Positions 9,967-17,980 of a DNA stretch of 64,000 bases are shown one piece after another (within the stretch, counting starts at the first letter, position 1; each line of letters starts with the position of its first letter). Origin of the DNA: Panacagrimonas sp. (lineage in GTDB: Bacteria; Pseudomonadota; Gammaproteobacteria; Nevskiales; Nevskiaceae); contig NZ_JAJFBP010000022.1 in NCBI RefSeq assembly GCF_020697055.1, positions 1-64,000 of the forward strand, in the 5' to 3' direction. Position numbers and translations under genes: made by a program. The notes beneath the pieces are model-generated. The model did no database searches and was not told where the DNA came from. It saw nothing but the letters and a program-made list of their open reading frames with translations.

Positions 9967-10824
9967 CTATTCGACGACCGCCGGGTGCGGCGGCGTGGGA
10001 CCGCCGAGCATCGGGCGATGCGACGGCGGCTGGCGGCCCTGGTCGGTCACGCCGTAGTCCTGGGCGAGTTCCGCGCCGATGTGCACGTGGCCGGATTTTT
10101 CCGCGCGTTGCGGATCGCGGTACAGCGCCGCGATCACGTGACCGGTGAATTCGGGCGTCTCGGCGATCTCCCAGAAGCCGCCGTACTTCTGCGGATCGGC
10201 GTCCATCACGCGCTTGGTGCGATCGGTGCGGAGCATGCCCATCCAGATCGACACCGCCGCGACGTTGAACGGCTTCAGATCCACGCCCATGTCCTTGGCG
10301 AACTTGTCGACGCCGACTTTCTGCGCGCCGTAGCCGGGGCCGTGCATGTAGCAGCTGGCGCCGAACGACGACGTGAACGCGATCAGGCCGTTCCTGCGCG
10401 CCGCCATCTGCTTGGCCGCGTGCCAGCTCGCGACGTACGCCGAGCGCAGGCCGACGTCGAGGATGTCGACCATGTCCAGCGGTTTTTCGAAGAACGGTCC
10501 CTTCAGGATCAGGCTGTCGTGCAGAAAGGTTGCATTGTTCACCAGGATGTCGGTGCCGCCGGATTCCTCGGCCACGCGCGCGAACAGCCCCTCGACCTGC
10601 GCGTCGTCACGATGATCCACCGCCACCGCGATGCCGCGGCCGCCGGCGCGCGTGACGAGTTCGGCGGTCTCGTGGACGGTGCCGGGCAGCGGTGCGTCAC
10701 CCGACTTCTGTGAGCGCCCGGTGACGTACACCGTCGCCCCGTGCGATCCGAGCGCGATGGCGATGCCCTTGCCAGCGCCGCGCGAGGCGCCGGTGACGAC
10801 GGCGGTGACGTTCTTCAGATCCAT
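9967..10824 (-). CDS. SDR family oxidoreductase, DHRS1-like
   Basis: Short-chain dehydrogenase of 285 residues closest in pattern to the DHRS1 branch: TGASRGAGKGIAIALGSHGATVYVTGRS, then LVNNATFLHD, and a GYGAQKVGVDKFA segment carrying the catalytic tyrosine and lysine, then IWMGMLRTD. Human DHRS1 reduces steroids and xenobiotics. The C-terminal tail is proline-rich. Its ATG at 10824 abuts the stop of the upstream acyl-CoA ligase, and an AGGAG inside the end of that gene is its ribosome-binding site, so the two are translationally coupled. This pairing suggests a role in steroid or propionyl-side-chain metabolism. Confidence 0.8.
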   Translation of the reverse strand: MDLKNVTAVVTGASRGAGKGIAIALGSHGATVYVTGRSQKSGDAPLPGTVHETAELVTRAGGRGIAVAVDHRDDAQVEGLFARVAEESGGTDILVNNATFLHDSLILKGPFFEKPLDMVDILDVGLRSAYVASWHAAKQMAARRNGLIAFTSSFGASCYMHGPGYGAQKVGVDKFAKDMGVDLKPFNVAAVSIWMGMLRTDRTKRVMDADPQKYGGFWEIAETPEFTGHVIAALYRDPQRAEKSGHVHIGAELAQDYGVTDQGRQPPSHRPMLGGPTPPHPAVVE

Positions 10825-12363
10825 CTAACGCTCCTGGTTTCGAAGCTGGTACTTGAGCACCTTGCCCGAGGGATTCACCGGCAGCGCGTCGACGAACGCG
10901 ACGCTGCGCGGCACCTTGTAGTTCGCCATGTTCTCGCGGCACCACGCGATCAGCGCCTTGTCGTCGAGCGTCGCGCCGGGCCGCAGTACCACGTAGGCCT
11001 TGCCGACCTCGCCCAGACGCTCGTCGGCAACGCCCACCACCGCGCTCTGCGCGATCGCCGGATGCGCCGCCATCAGGCGCTCGATCTCGGCGGGATAGCA
11101 GTTGAAGCCGCCGGTGATGTAGAGGTCCTTGATGCGATCGGTGATGCGGATGTAGCCGCGCTCGTCGAGGACGCCGACGTCGCCGGTGTGCAGCCAGCCG
11201 TCGGCATCGATGGTCTCCGCCGTCGCCTTCGGATCGTCCAGGTAGCCCTGCATGACGTTGTAACCACGCACGACGATCTCGCCGGGTGCGCCTGCGGCGA
11301 CCGGCCGGTTGTCGGCGTCGACGCAGCGCATCTCGACGCCGGCCACCGCCTTGCCCGAGGTCAGCGCGATCGTCTGCGCGTCGTCACCGCCTTCGCACAG
11401 CGACACCACGCCGCAGGTTTCGGTCAGGCCGTAGCCGGTCAGCACGAGACGGAAGCCGAGTTCGGCGCGGATGCGTTCGATCAGGCTCGGGGCGATCGCC
11501 GCGGCGCCGGTGATCGTGGCGCGCAGCGACGACAGATCGGTCGTCGCGCGCTCGGGGTCGTCGAGCAGCGACACGAACAAGGTCGGCGGTCCCGGCAGCA
11601 CCGAGATGCGATCGCGTGCGATGCGACGCAGCACCGCCTTGGCGTCGAACACCGCGTGCGGCAGCACGGTCAGGCCAGCCAGCAGCCCGCCGAGCCAGCC
11701 GACCTTGTAGCCGAACGCGTGAAAGAACGGGTTGACGATCAGGTAGCGATCTTCGGGCACCAGTCCCACCGCCGCCGACCACGCCGCGATCGTGCGCAGG
11801 TTCTGCGCCTGCGTGGTCATCACGCCCTTGGGTCGGCCGGTGGTGCCGGACGTGAACATCACGTCCATCAGCTCGGTGCCATCGACGGCCGCTTCGGCCT
11901 GGTGCAGCGTCGCTTCGGAGACCGATTCGGCACGCGACAGGAACGCGGCCCATCCGGTGTCGTCGAGAACCACCACGGTTTCGAGGCGCGTCGGCCGATG
12001 CGGTGCGAGCAGCGCGGGATAGTCGGTATCGAGAAATCGTCCGGCGCAGACCAGCAGTCGCGCGTCGCTGCGCGCCAGGATGTCGCCGGCTTCCGCGCCC
12101 TTCATCCGCGTGTTGATCGGCACCAGCGCCGCGCCGATCGAATGTGCGGCCAGACCCGCGACGATCCATTCGAGACGATTGGGTGACCAGATCGCGACGC
12201 GATCGCCGCGCTGAAGTCCGTGCGCGAGCAGCGCGCTGGCCGCGAGTCGGCGTTGCCGATCGAGGTCGCGGTAGCTGATGGACGCGCCGCTTTCCTCGAC
12301 CACGGCGAGGCGCTCGCCGTGCAAGGCGACGGAAGCGGCGAAGGCAGCCGGGACGGTGGTCAC
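10825..12363 (-). CDS. fadD3: Acyl-CoA synthetase, FadD3-like (HIP-CoA ligase candidate)
   Basis: AMP-forming acyl-CoA ligase of 512 residues. The P-loop motif FTSGTTGRPKGV, the adenine-site GYGLTETCG, the hinge region around DRIKDLYITGGFNCYP and the catalytic lysine in NPSGKVLKYQL are all intact. In actinobacteria FadD3 activates 3aα-H-4α(3'-propanoate)-7aβ-methylhexahydro-1,5-indanedione (HIP), the C/D-ring remnant of steroids; the pairing here with ipd genes makes that the best guess. The frame runs on into a repeat upstream, so GTG at 12363, which gives the usual family N-terminus, is chosen; its GGAG is 13 bases away and weak. Confidence 0.78.
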   Translation of the reverse strand: MTTVPAAFAASVALHGERLAVVEESGASISYRDLDRQRRLAASALLAHGLQRGDRVAIWSPNRLEWIVAGLAAHSIGAALVPINTRMKGAEAGDILARSDARLLVCAGRFLDTDYPALLAPHRPTRLETVVVLDDTGWAAFLSRAESVSEATLHQAEAAVDGTELMDVMFTSGTTGRPKGVMTTQAQNLRTIAAWSAAVGLVPEDRYLIVNPFFHAFGYKVGWLGGLLAGLTVLPHAVFDAKAVLRRIARDRISVLPGPPTLFVSLLDDPERATTDLSSLRATITGAAAIAPSLIERIRAELGFRLVLTGYGLTETCGVVSLCEGGDDAQTIALTSGKAVAGVEMRCVDADNRPVAAGAPGEIVVRGYNVMQGYLDDPKATAETIDADGWLHTGDVGVLDERGYIRITDRIKDLYITGGFNCYPAEIERLMAAHPAIAQSAVVGVADERLGEVGKAYVVLRPGATLDDKALIAWCRENMANYKVPRSVAFVDALPVNPSGKVLKYQLRNQER

Positions 12364-12375
12364 GGGCGGTGCGTT

Positions 12376-12486
12376 GCTCCCTCTCCCCGCGTGCCGGGAG
12401 AGGGTGGGGGTGAGGGACTCGTGCCGAGCGGCGCGCCGCCAGAAGCGCCCCTCACCCTGACCCTCTCCCCGCACGCGGGGAGAGGC
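12376..12486. repeat. Dispersed palindromic repeat, family A copy 1
   Basis: Two CTCTCCCC/GGGGAGAG-type hairpins (12379–12404 and 12463–12484) joined by a GGTGAGGG…CCCCTCACC spacer. The same paired-hairpin unit occurs at 17868, 31485 and, reduced, 24352. It lies between the ligase gene and the upstream SDR gene and may end or attenuate that transcript. Confidence 0.85.
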
Positions 12487-12496
12487 GGCCAGGGAT

Positions 12497-13273
12497 TCAA
12501 TCCGCCCACATCAAATATCCGTTGTCGATCCGCATCTCCGCGCCGTTGATGAACCGCGACTCGTCCGACCCCAGGAACAGCACCAGATTGGCGATGTCCT
12601 CGGGCTTGGCCATGCGCGTCATCAGCTGCTTGGGGTCCTTCTCGCGGATGTAGCCGGGCTTGCCGGTGCCCAGGCGCTTCGTCGTCATCACCATCGGCGT
12701 CATGATCCCGTCCGGGTGGATCGAGTTGCAGCGGATCGGATAGAGCTGCGCCTTGCAGTGCGCTGCCACGCTCTTGGTCAGCGTGGTCACCGCGCCCTTG
12801 GACGCGCTGTAGGCCACCGTCGACGACTGCCCGCCGATGCCGGCCATCGACGACATGTTGATGATCGATCCGCCCGTGGGCTTCTCGCGCAGGGCGGCCA
12901 GGCCGTGCTTGCAGCCGAGGAAATAGCCGTCGGAATTGACGCGCTGCACCTTCTGCCACAGGTCCAGCGGCGTCTCCTCGATCGAGCCCATCGCCAGGAT
13001 CGCGGCGTTGTTGACCAGCACGTCGATGCCGCCGAAGCGTTCCTTGGCCTGCGCCAGCGCGGCGATCCAGTCTTCTTCCGACGCGATGTCCTGGCGCACG
13101 AACAGCGCGGAGTCGCTGCCGATCTCGGCGGCGACCGCGCGGCCGGCTTCCTCGTTGAGGTCGGTGATCACGACGCGCGCGCCTTCGCGGGCATAGAGCA
13201 GTGCGTCGGCCTTGCCCACGCCGCTGGCACCGCCGGTGATCAGCGCCACTTTCCCGCTTACGCGTCCGCTCAT
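12497..13273 (-). CDS. SDR, 3-beta/17-beta-hydroxysteroid dehydrogenase-like
   Basis: Short-chain dehydrogenase of 258 residues. It resembles the Comamonas testosteroni 3β/17β-hydroxysteroid dehydrogenase in several stretches: GKVALITGGASGVGKADALL, the GCKHGLAALRE region, GGSIINMSSMAG, YSASKGAV and RCNSIHPDGIMTPM. The catalytic serine, tyrosine and lysine are present. The ATG at 13273 overlaps the stop of the upstream flavoprotein by four bases (ATGA), so the two are translated as a coupled pair. Likely role: oxidation or reduction of a steroid hydroxyl/keto group, feeding the neighbouring KstD-family enzyme. A 3-hydroxyacyl-CoA substrate cannot be ruled out. Confidence 0.82.
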   Translation of the reverse strand: MSGRVSGKVALITGGASGVGKADALLYAREGARVVITDLNEEAGRAVAAEIGSDSALFVRQDIASEEDWIAALAQAKERFGGIDVLVNNAAILAMGSIEETPLDLWQKVQRVNSDGYFLGCKHGLAALREKPTGGSIINMSSMAGIGGQSSTVAYSASKGAVTTLTKSVAAHCKAQLYPIRCNSIHPDGIMTPMVMTTKRLGTGKPGYIREKDPKQLMTRMAKPEDIANLVLFLGSDESRFINGAEMRIDNGYLMWAD

Positions 13274-15018
13274 GTCGTCGAAGCTCCGATCGAGGTTGTT
13301 GCTGATCCGGCCAGGCCGGCCGCCGCCGCGTGTGCGCCGGCGCGACGGCCGGACCACAGGCAATCGGCCAGCGACAGGCCGCTCACATAATGATTGGACG
13401 CGATCCCGATCGCCGTGCGCCCGACCGCGTACAGGCCGGCGATCGGCTGGTCGGCGGCATCGAGCACGCGGTTGGAACGCTCCTCCACGCGCAGGCCGCC
13501 GAGCGTGATCGCCGGGCAGGGGAAGGTGCGGCTGGTGACCGCGATGTCGAGCGCATAGAACGGCGCGGTGTCGAGCGGCGCGCGCAGATCGTCGGCCTTG
13601 CCCAGCTCGTCGGGTTCGCCGCCGCGCAGATCGGCGGCGTGGCGCGCGAGCGTGGCGCGCAGCGCATCGCCGGGAATGCCGATCTTCATCGCCAGTTCCT
13701 CCGGCGTGCGACCGCGCCTGGCGGACCACATCAGCATCAGCGCCGGGTATTTCTGGAACGGCCAGACCTTGGAGCGCAGGCACTCGCGGATCGCGGTGCG
13801 GCGCAGTGCCGCGTCGAGGATCAGCCAGGCGCGACCGCCGTGATGCTCGACCATCTCGACGCCGAGTCGCGCGCCGTAGACCTGTTCGTTGCAGAAGCGC
13901 CGGCCCTGGTCGTCCACGACGATGCCGCGCGGCAGATTCTGCGGCGGATTGATGAAGCGCCACGCCGAGACCTTGTCCATCCGCGCCGGCACACCTCCGA
14001 CCGAGGCGCCCAGGCGGATGCCGCTGCCGTCGCAGCCGGTCGCGCCCAGGCGAAGCGTCTTTTCGTACTTGGGCGCGAAGCGCTGGACCATGTCGCGATT
14101 GAAGATGAAACCGCCGGTGGCCAGCACCACGCCGTGCCGCGCCCGGATGTGGCGGACGTCGGCGACCGAGGTCTCGAGCAGGCGCGCCTTGGCGCGCAGG
14201 CGGTCGGCCCAGCCGGGAAACAGGTTGTGCACGTTCTCGGCGCGCGCGATCAGCTTGTCGTGGTGGCGTGCGATCGCCGATCCCGCCTTGAAGCCGCCGG
14301 CCTCGACGCCGATCACGCGGCCGTCGGCGTCGCGCAGCAGGCGCCGCGCCGAGGTCTGCGGGATCACCGGGATGCCGAGCGCGTCCATGCGCTTGCGCAG
14401 GTGCTCGAAGAGATTGCGTCCGGACATCCAGGTGCCCTGCGCGCGATGCCCGCGCGGTGCCGGCTCGGCCTGCGCGGCGAAGGCCGGGACCGGTTCGTTG
14501 CCCGAGTAGTACAGGTAGGTGCCGTCGGGCGGATACGAGGTCTTGGGCGGCGGCACGGTCGAGTCGAAGCAGGCGCCGATCGACTCGAGCCACTCGATCA
14601 GGCCGCGGCTGTCCTGGCAGAAACGCTGCAGCTGCTCGTGGCTGACCGCGTCGCCGGTCTCGTTGCGCAGGTAGCGGAACATCGCGTCCGGCGTATCGGC
14701 ATACCCGAAGTGGCGCTGCTGGCGCGTGCCGCCGCCGGCGTAGACCACGCCGCCACTGCGCGCGGTCGCGCCGCCGCCGTGGAAGCGGTCGATCACCAGC
14801 ACGTCGGCGCCGGCTTCGCGCGCGGCGATCGCGGCGGCGGCACCCGCGGCGCCGAGGCCGACGACCAGCACGTCGCACTCGCGGTCGAAGGTCGGACGCT
14901 CGCCGGCGGCGAGATCGATGGGGCCGTCTATCGGCAGGGTGCCGTCGGCGGCGGGCGGCGGAAGCGACGAGTCGGGCACGGGACGCAGGGCGATCGCAGG
15001 CGGGGGCGGTCCGCGCAT
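13270..15018 (-). CDS. FAD-binding dehydrogenase of the 3-ketosteroid dehydrogenase/fumarate reductase family
   Basis: Flavoprotein of 582 residues with the dinucleotide motif GLGAAG at 54–59, the second FAD segment GGATARSGGVVYAGGG typical of KstD-type enzymes, and a C-terminal FAD-loop IAGLYAVGRTAIGIASNHYV. KstD proteins insert the Δ1 double bond in ring A. The C-terminal active-site segment here reads NHYVSGLSLADC, not the GRSYPGAGAT pattern of classical KstD, so the exact reaction is uncertain (Δ1-, Δ4- or another steroid dehydrogenation). A 45-residue N-terminal extension precedes the FAD motif. ATG 15018 is used; the open frame above it comes from repeat DNA. No clear ribosome-binding site. 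Confidence 0.78.
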   Translation of the reverse strand: MRGPPPPAIALRPVPDSSLPPPAADGTLPIDGPIDLAAGERPTFDRECDVLVVGLGAAGAAAAIAAREAGADVLVIDRFHGGGATARSGGVVYAGGGTRQQRHFGYADTPDAMFRYLRNETGDAVSHEQLQRFCQDSRGLIEWLESIGACFDSTVPPPKTSYPPDGTYLYYSGNEPVPAFAAQAEPAPRGHRAQGTWMSGRNLFEHLRKRMDALGIPVIPQTSARRLLRDADGRVIGVEAGGFKAGSAIARHHDKLIARAENVHNLFPGWADRLRAKARLLETSVADVRHIRARHGVVLATGGFIFNRDMVQRFAPKYEKTLRLGATGCDGSGIRLGASVGGVPARMDKVSAWRFINPPQNLPRGIVVDDQGRRFCNEQVYGARLGVEMVEHHGGRAWLILDAALRRTAIRECLRSKVWPFQKYPALMLMWSARRGRTPEELAMKIGIPGDALRATLARHAADLRGGEPDELGKADDLRAPLDTAPFYALDIAVTSRTFPCPAITLGGLRVEERSNRVLDAADQPIAGLYAVGRTAIGIASNHYVSGLSLADCLWSGRRAGAHAAAAGLAGSATTSIGASTT

Positions 15019-15281
15019 GGTTGGCGAAGGTGGTCGCGCGAGCGTCGTCCGATCAGGTGAGGGTTGCGCCGTCTCGGCGGAGGAAAAAGCGTTCAACGCA
15101 GAGGCGCAGGAAACACGTTGAACGAGGTTTTTCACCCTTTGCGTTCTTTGCGCCTTTGCGTTGAATTGTTTTGCTTTGAGAACCCTGCTTCCGGGCACGC
15201 ACTCACCTGAATGGGTGAAGCCTCACGAGGCTGAGGCCTCGAAGATGCGACGCATCGAAACCCGACCCGGTGAGCGCGCAG
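15019..15281. promoter_or_regulatory. Divergent control region of the steroid gene blocks, with palindromes
   Basis: This 263-base gap separates the leftward flavoprotein–SDR–ligase block from the rightward tesB/ipd block. Repeat family C covers about 15086–15176. Next to it are short dyads not belonging to that family: TCACC-N6-GGTGA at 15203–15218, GCCTC-N2-GAGGC at 15220–15231 and the palindrome GAGGCCTC at 15233–15240. They are candidates for a regulator site controlling both directions. No regulator gene lies in the window and the site does not match the actinobacterial KstR2 consensus as remembered. Confidence 0.4.
15086..15176. repeat. Dispersed CGCAAAG-type inverted repeat, family C copy 1
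   Basis: Imperfect inverted repeat built from CAACGCAGAGGCGCAGG on one side and TTTGCGTTCTTTGCGCC on the other. Related copies lie at 18883–18982 and 28938–29078. Elements with this 'cgcaaagg' wording are common intergenic repeats in xanthomonad-like genomes. Function unknown. Confidence 0.75.
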
Positions 15282-16175
15282 ATGAAGGGCAGCATCCAAA
15301 GACTGTCGTATGTGGTGGCACAGACCACCGACGCGTCCCGGTGGAAGCAGTTCGGCGAGCAGGTGCTCGGCATGGCGGTGACGCCCACCGACGACGGCGG
15401 CGCGCTGATCAAGATGGACCGCCGCGACTTCCGCATCGCGGTGGAGAAAGCCGATCGGGATCGCTACGCCGTGTCCGGCTGGGAGGTCGCGGATCACGCG
15501 GCGTTCGAGTCTATGGTTGCGGCGCTGCGCAAGGCCGGCGTCGAGGTGACCGAAGGCACGCAGGTGCTGCGTGCCGCGCGCAAGGTCGATCGCGTCGTGA
15601 GCTTTCGCGATCCGGCCGGCAACCTGCACGAGCTGAGCTACGGCTACACCGGCGGCCAGGCGAACTTCGTTTCGCCGATCGGCCACACCGGCTTCAAGAC
15701 CGGCATCTATGGCGCGGGCCACACGGTGCTGCCGGCGCTGCCCTTCGACGAGACGCTGGCGTTCTATCGCGACGTGCTCGGCTTCGGCCTGTCCGACGAG
15801 TTCCACTTCCAGCCGGGACCGGATGCGCCGGTGATGCGCATCTACTTCCTGCACGCCGCGTGCGGTCGTCACCACAGCGTGGCGCTGGCCGAGATGCCCA
15901 ACCCGTCCGGCTGCGTGCACGTGATGGTCGAGGTCAACTCGATGACCGAGGTGGGCCGGGCGCATGACCGCGCCACGCAGGCCGGCGTGAAGTTCATGGC
16001 GACGCTGGGCGAGCACGAGAACGACCGCATGACTTCGTTCTACATCCTGACGCCGGGCGGCTTCGCGCTGGAGTACGGCTACGGCGGCATCACGGTCGAT
16101 CCGAAGACCTGGACGACCACCCGGACCGAAAAGGTGTCGATCTGGGGCCACGATTTCTCGGTGGGGTTCCGTTGA
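15282..16175 (+). CDS. Extradiol ring-cleavage dioxygenase, TesB/HsaC-like
   Basis: Type I (vicinal oxygen chelate) extradiol dioxygenase of 297 residues with two glyoxalase-like halves (about 5–125 and 143–275). The iron ligands are visible: H147 (GAGHTVL), H198 (RHHSV) and E264 (FALEYG), plus the active-site motif HENDRMTSFY at 245–254. In steroid degraders TesB/HsaC cleaves the aromatised A ring of 3,4-DHSA; that is the likely reaction here by context. GTG at 15270 is an alternative start, but ATG 15282 gives the family N-terminus. The ring-A hydroxylase and the C–C hydrolase that normally accompany it are not in the window. It overlaps ipdA by four bases. Confidence 0.82.
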   Translation: MKGSIQRLSYVVAQTTDASRWKQFGEQVLGMAVTPTDDGGALIKMDRRDFRIAVEKADRDRYAVSGWEVADHAAFESMVAALRKAGVEVTEGTQVLRAARKVDRVVSFRDPAGNLHELSYGYTGGQANFVSPIGHTGFKTGIYGAGHTVLPALPFDETLAFYRDVLGFGLSDEFHFQPGPDAPVMRIYFLHAACGRHHSVALAEMPNPSGCVHVMVEVNSMTEVGRAHDRATQAGVKFMATLGEHENDRMTSFYILTPGGFALEYGYGGITVDPKTWTTTRTEKVSIWGHDFSVGFR

Positions 16176-17047
16176 ACAAGGAACTGAGCGCTTCACAGGT
16201 CGTCGCGCAGCTGCGCGACGGCATGACCGTGGGGATCGGCGGCTGGGGCCCGCGGCGCAAGCCGATGGCGCTGGTGCGCGAGCTGCTGCGTTCGGATGTG
16301 AAGGATCTGACCGTCGTGGCCTACGGCGGACCCGAGGTCGGGATGCTCTGCGCCGCGGGCAAGGTGCGCAAGCTGGTGTACGGCTTCGTCACGATGGACG
16401 CGATCCCGCTCGAGCCGCACTTTCGCAAGGCGCGCGAGCGCGGCGCGATCGAGGTGATGGAGCTCGACGAGGGCATGTTCGAATGGGGCCTGCGCGCCGC
16501 CGGCATGCGCATGAGCTTCCTGCCGACGCGTTGCGGTCTGGGCACCGACGTGCTGACGAAGAATCCCTCGCTCAAGACCGTGGCCTCGCCCTACGACGAC
16601 GGCGAGGTCTATGTCGCGATGCCGGCTCTGAAGCTCGACGTGGCGCTGCTGCACGTCAACGCCGCCGATCGCCTGGGCAACACGCTGATCAAGGCGCGCG
16701 ATCCGTTGTTCGATGATCTGTTCGCGCGCGCCGCCGAGCGTTGCTATGTCAGCAGCGAGACGCTCGTCGATCGCTTCCAGCTCACGGCCGACGAGGCGCG
16801 CTTCAACCTGTTCGAGCGCTATCTCGTCCACGGCGTCGTGCACGCGCCTTGCGGTGCGCACCCGACCTACAACGGCCCGGACTACGGCTGGGACATGGAA
16901 CACCTGAAGCGCTACAACGCCAGCGGCGCGGAAGAAGGCGGGTGGCAGAAGTACGCCGACGAGTTCGTCGCCATTGCTGAGAGCGAGTACCTCGTGAAGA
17001 ACGGCGGCGCCGCGCGCATCGCCAAGCTCAAGACGCCGGTGTTCTGA
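16172..17047 (+). CDS. ipdA: CoA-transferase family I alpha-like subunit, IpdA
   Basis: Protein of 291 residues homologous to the alpha subunits of family I CoA-transferases (VGIGGWGPRRKPMALVRELL). In M. tuberculosis IpdA and IpdB form a heteromer that does not transfer CoA but hydrolyses ring C of the steroid remnant COCHEA-CoA. Immediate linkage to a beta-like subunit and to ipdC, echA20, fadE and fadA6 homologues supports that role over a general CoA-transferase. The start is an unusual TTG at 16172, part of a TTGA overlap with the dioxygenase stop, so the two genes are translationally coupled. Confidence 0.85.
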   Translation: MNKELSASQVVAQLRDGMTVGIGGWGPRRKPMALVRELLRSDVKDLTVVAYGGPEVGMLCAAGKVRKLVYGFVTMDAIPLEPHFRKARERGAIEVMELDEGMFEWGLRAAGMRMSFLPTRCGLGTDVLTKNPSLKTVASPYDDGEVYVAMPALKLDVALLHVNAADRLGNTLIKARDPLFDDLFARAAERCYVSSETLVDRFQLTADEARFNLFERYLVHGVVHAPCGAHPTYNGPDYGWDMEHLKRYNASGAEEGGWQKYADEFVAIAESEYLVKNGGAARIAKLKTPVF

Positions 17048-17049
17048 TC

Positions 17050-17847
17050 ATGACCCCGCGTGCAACGCTGGCCGAACTGCTGATCGTCGCCTGCTCGGAA
17101 GCCTGGCGCGGCGACGGCGAAGTGCTCGCTTCCGGCATCGGCGTGATCCCGCGCCTGGGCGCCTCGCTGGCCAAGCTCACGCATTCGCCCGGCCTGCTGA
17201 TGACCGACTCCGAGACGATGCTGGTGTCCGAGCCGATCCCGCTCGGGCCGCGGGGCGACCACGTTCCGAGATACGAGGGCTATCTGTCCTTCAACCGCGT
17301 GTTCGAGTGCGTCTGGGGCGGCAAGCGCCACGCGATGATCGGGCCGACGCAGATCGATCGGTTCGGCCAGAGCAACCTGTCGGTCGTCGGTGGAACGTAC
17401 GAGAAGCCCCGTTCCGCGATCCTCGGCGTGCGCGGCCTGCCGGGCAACCAGATCAATCACGCGAATTCCTACTTCGTCGCCAACCACGGTCCGCGCGTGT
17501 TCGTTGAGGGCGAGGTCGACATGGTGTCGGGGCCGGGCTACAACCCGGCGCGCTTCGCACCGGGCATGAAGCGGGACTTCATCGACCTGCGTCGCATCGT
17601 CACCGACCTGTGCGTGATGGATTTCGGCGGACCCGGTCACGCGGTGCGGGTGCGGTCGCTGCATCCCGGGGTGACGTTCGAGCAGGTGCAGGCGGCCACC
17701 GGCTTCCCGCTGCTGAAGGCGCCGGGGATGAGCCAGACGGCGCTGCCGACCGACGAGCAGCTGTCGATCATCCGCGGCCTGGATCCGCACGCGATGCGTG
17801 CGTCGCAGATCAAGAACGATCCGCCGGCCGTGAGGAACCCGTCGTGA
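17050..17847 (+). CDS. ipdB: CoA-transferase family I beta-like subunit, IpdB
   Basis: Partner subunit of 265 residues, starting two bases after ipdA. True family I CoA-transferases carry an (S)ENG motif with the catalytic glutamate in the beta subunit; here the aligned stretch appears to read SETM (54–57), consistent with a hydrolase in place of a transferase. Other family segments are clear (GGTYEKPRSAILGVRGLPGN and FVEGEVDMVSGPGY). It should act with IpdA in the cytoplasm to open steroid ring C after EchA20 has opened ring D. A repeat unit separates it from the next gene. Confidence 0.85.
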   Translation: MTPRATLAELLIVACSEAWRGDGEVLASGIGVIPRLGASLAKLTHSPGLLMTDSETMLVSEPIPLGPRGDHVPRYEGYLSFNRVFECVWGGKRHAMIGPTQIDRFGQSNLSVVGGTYEKPRSAILGVRGLPGNQINHANSYFVANHGPRVFVEGEVDMVSGPGYNPARFAPGMKRDFIDLRRIVTDLCVMDFGGPGHAVRVRSLHPGVTFEQVQAATGFPLLKAPGMSQTALPTDEQLSIIRGLDPHAMRASQIKNDPPAVRNPS

Positions 17848-17867
17848 GCGTCCGGCCGGTCGGTCCG

Positions 17868-17972
17868 CTCTCCCGCGTCTGGGAGAGGGTGGCGCGGAGC
17901 GCCGGGAGAGGGCCTTTCAACCGGCGGGCACCCTCTCCCCCAACCCCTCTCCCGCAGGCGGGAGAGGGGAGG
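17868..17972. repeat. Dispersed palindromic repeat, family A copy 2
   Basis: Two hairpins, CTCTCCCG…GGGAGAG at about 17869–17888 and CCTCTCCCGC-AGGC-GGGAGAGG at about 17946–17968, joined by GC-rich DNA. Its right edge runs into AGGAG (17970–17974), the ribosome-binding site of the next gene, so the repeat end forms part of a functional translation signal. Confidence 0.85.
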
Positions 17973-17980
17973 AGATTTTC

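Noticed and set aside
12364-12474. N-terminal extension of the FadD3-like ligase
   Set aside because: The extra residues are encoded by repeat family A and are absent from the family; GTG 12363 fits better.
15019-15198. N-terminal extension of the KstD-like flavoprotein
   Set aside because: Encoded by repeat family C (KAKQFNAKAQRTQRVK); not credible as a protein start.
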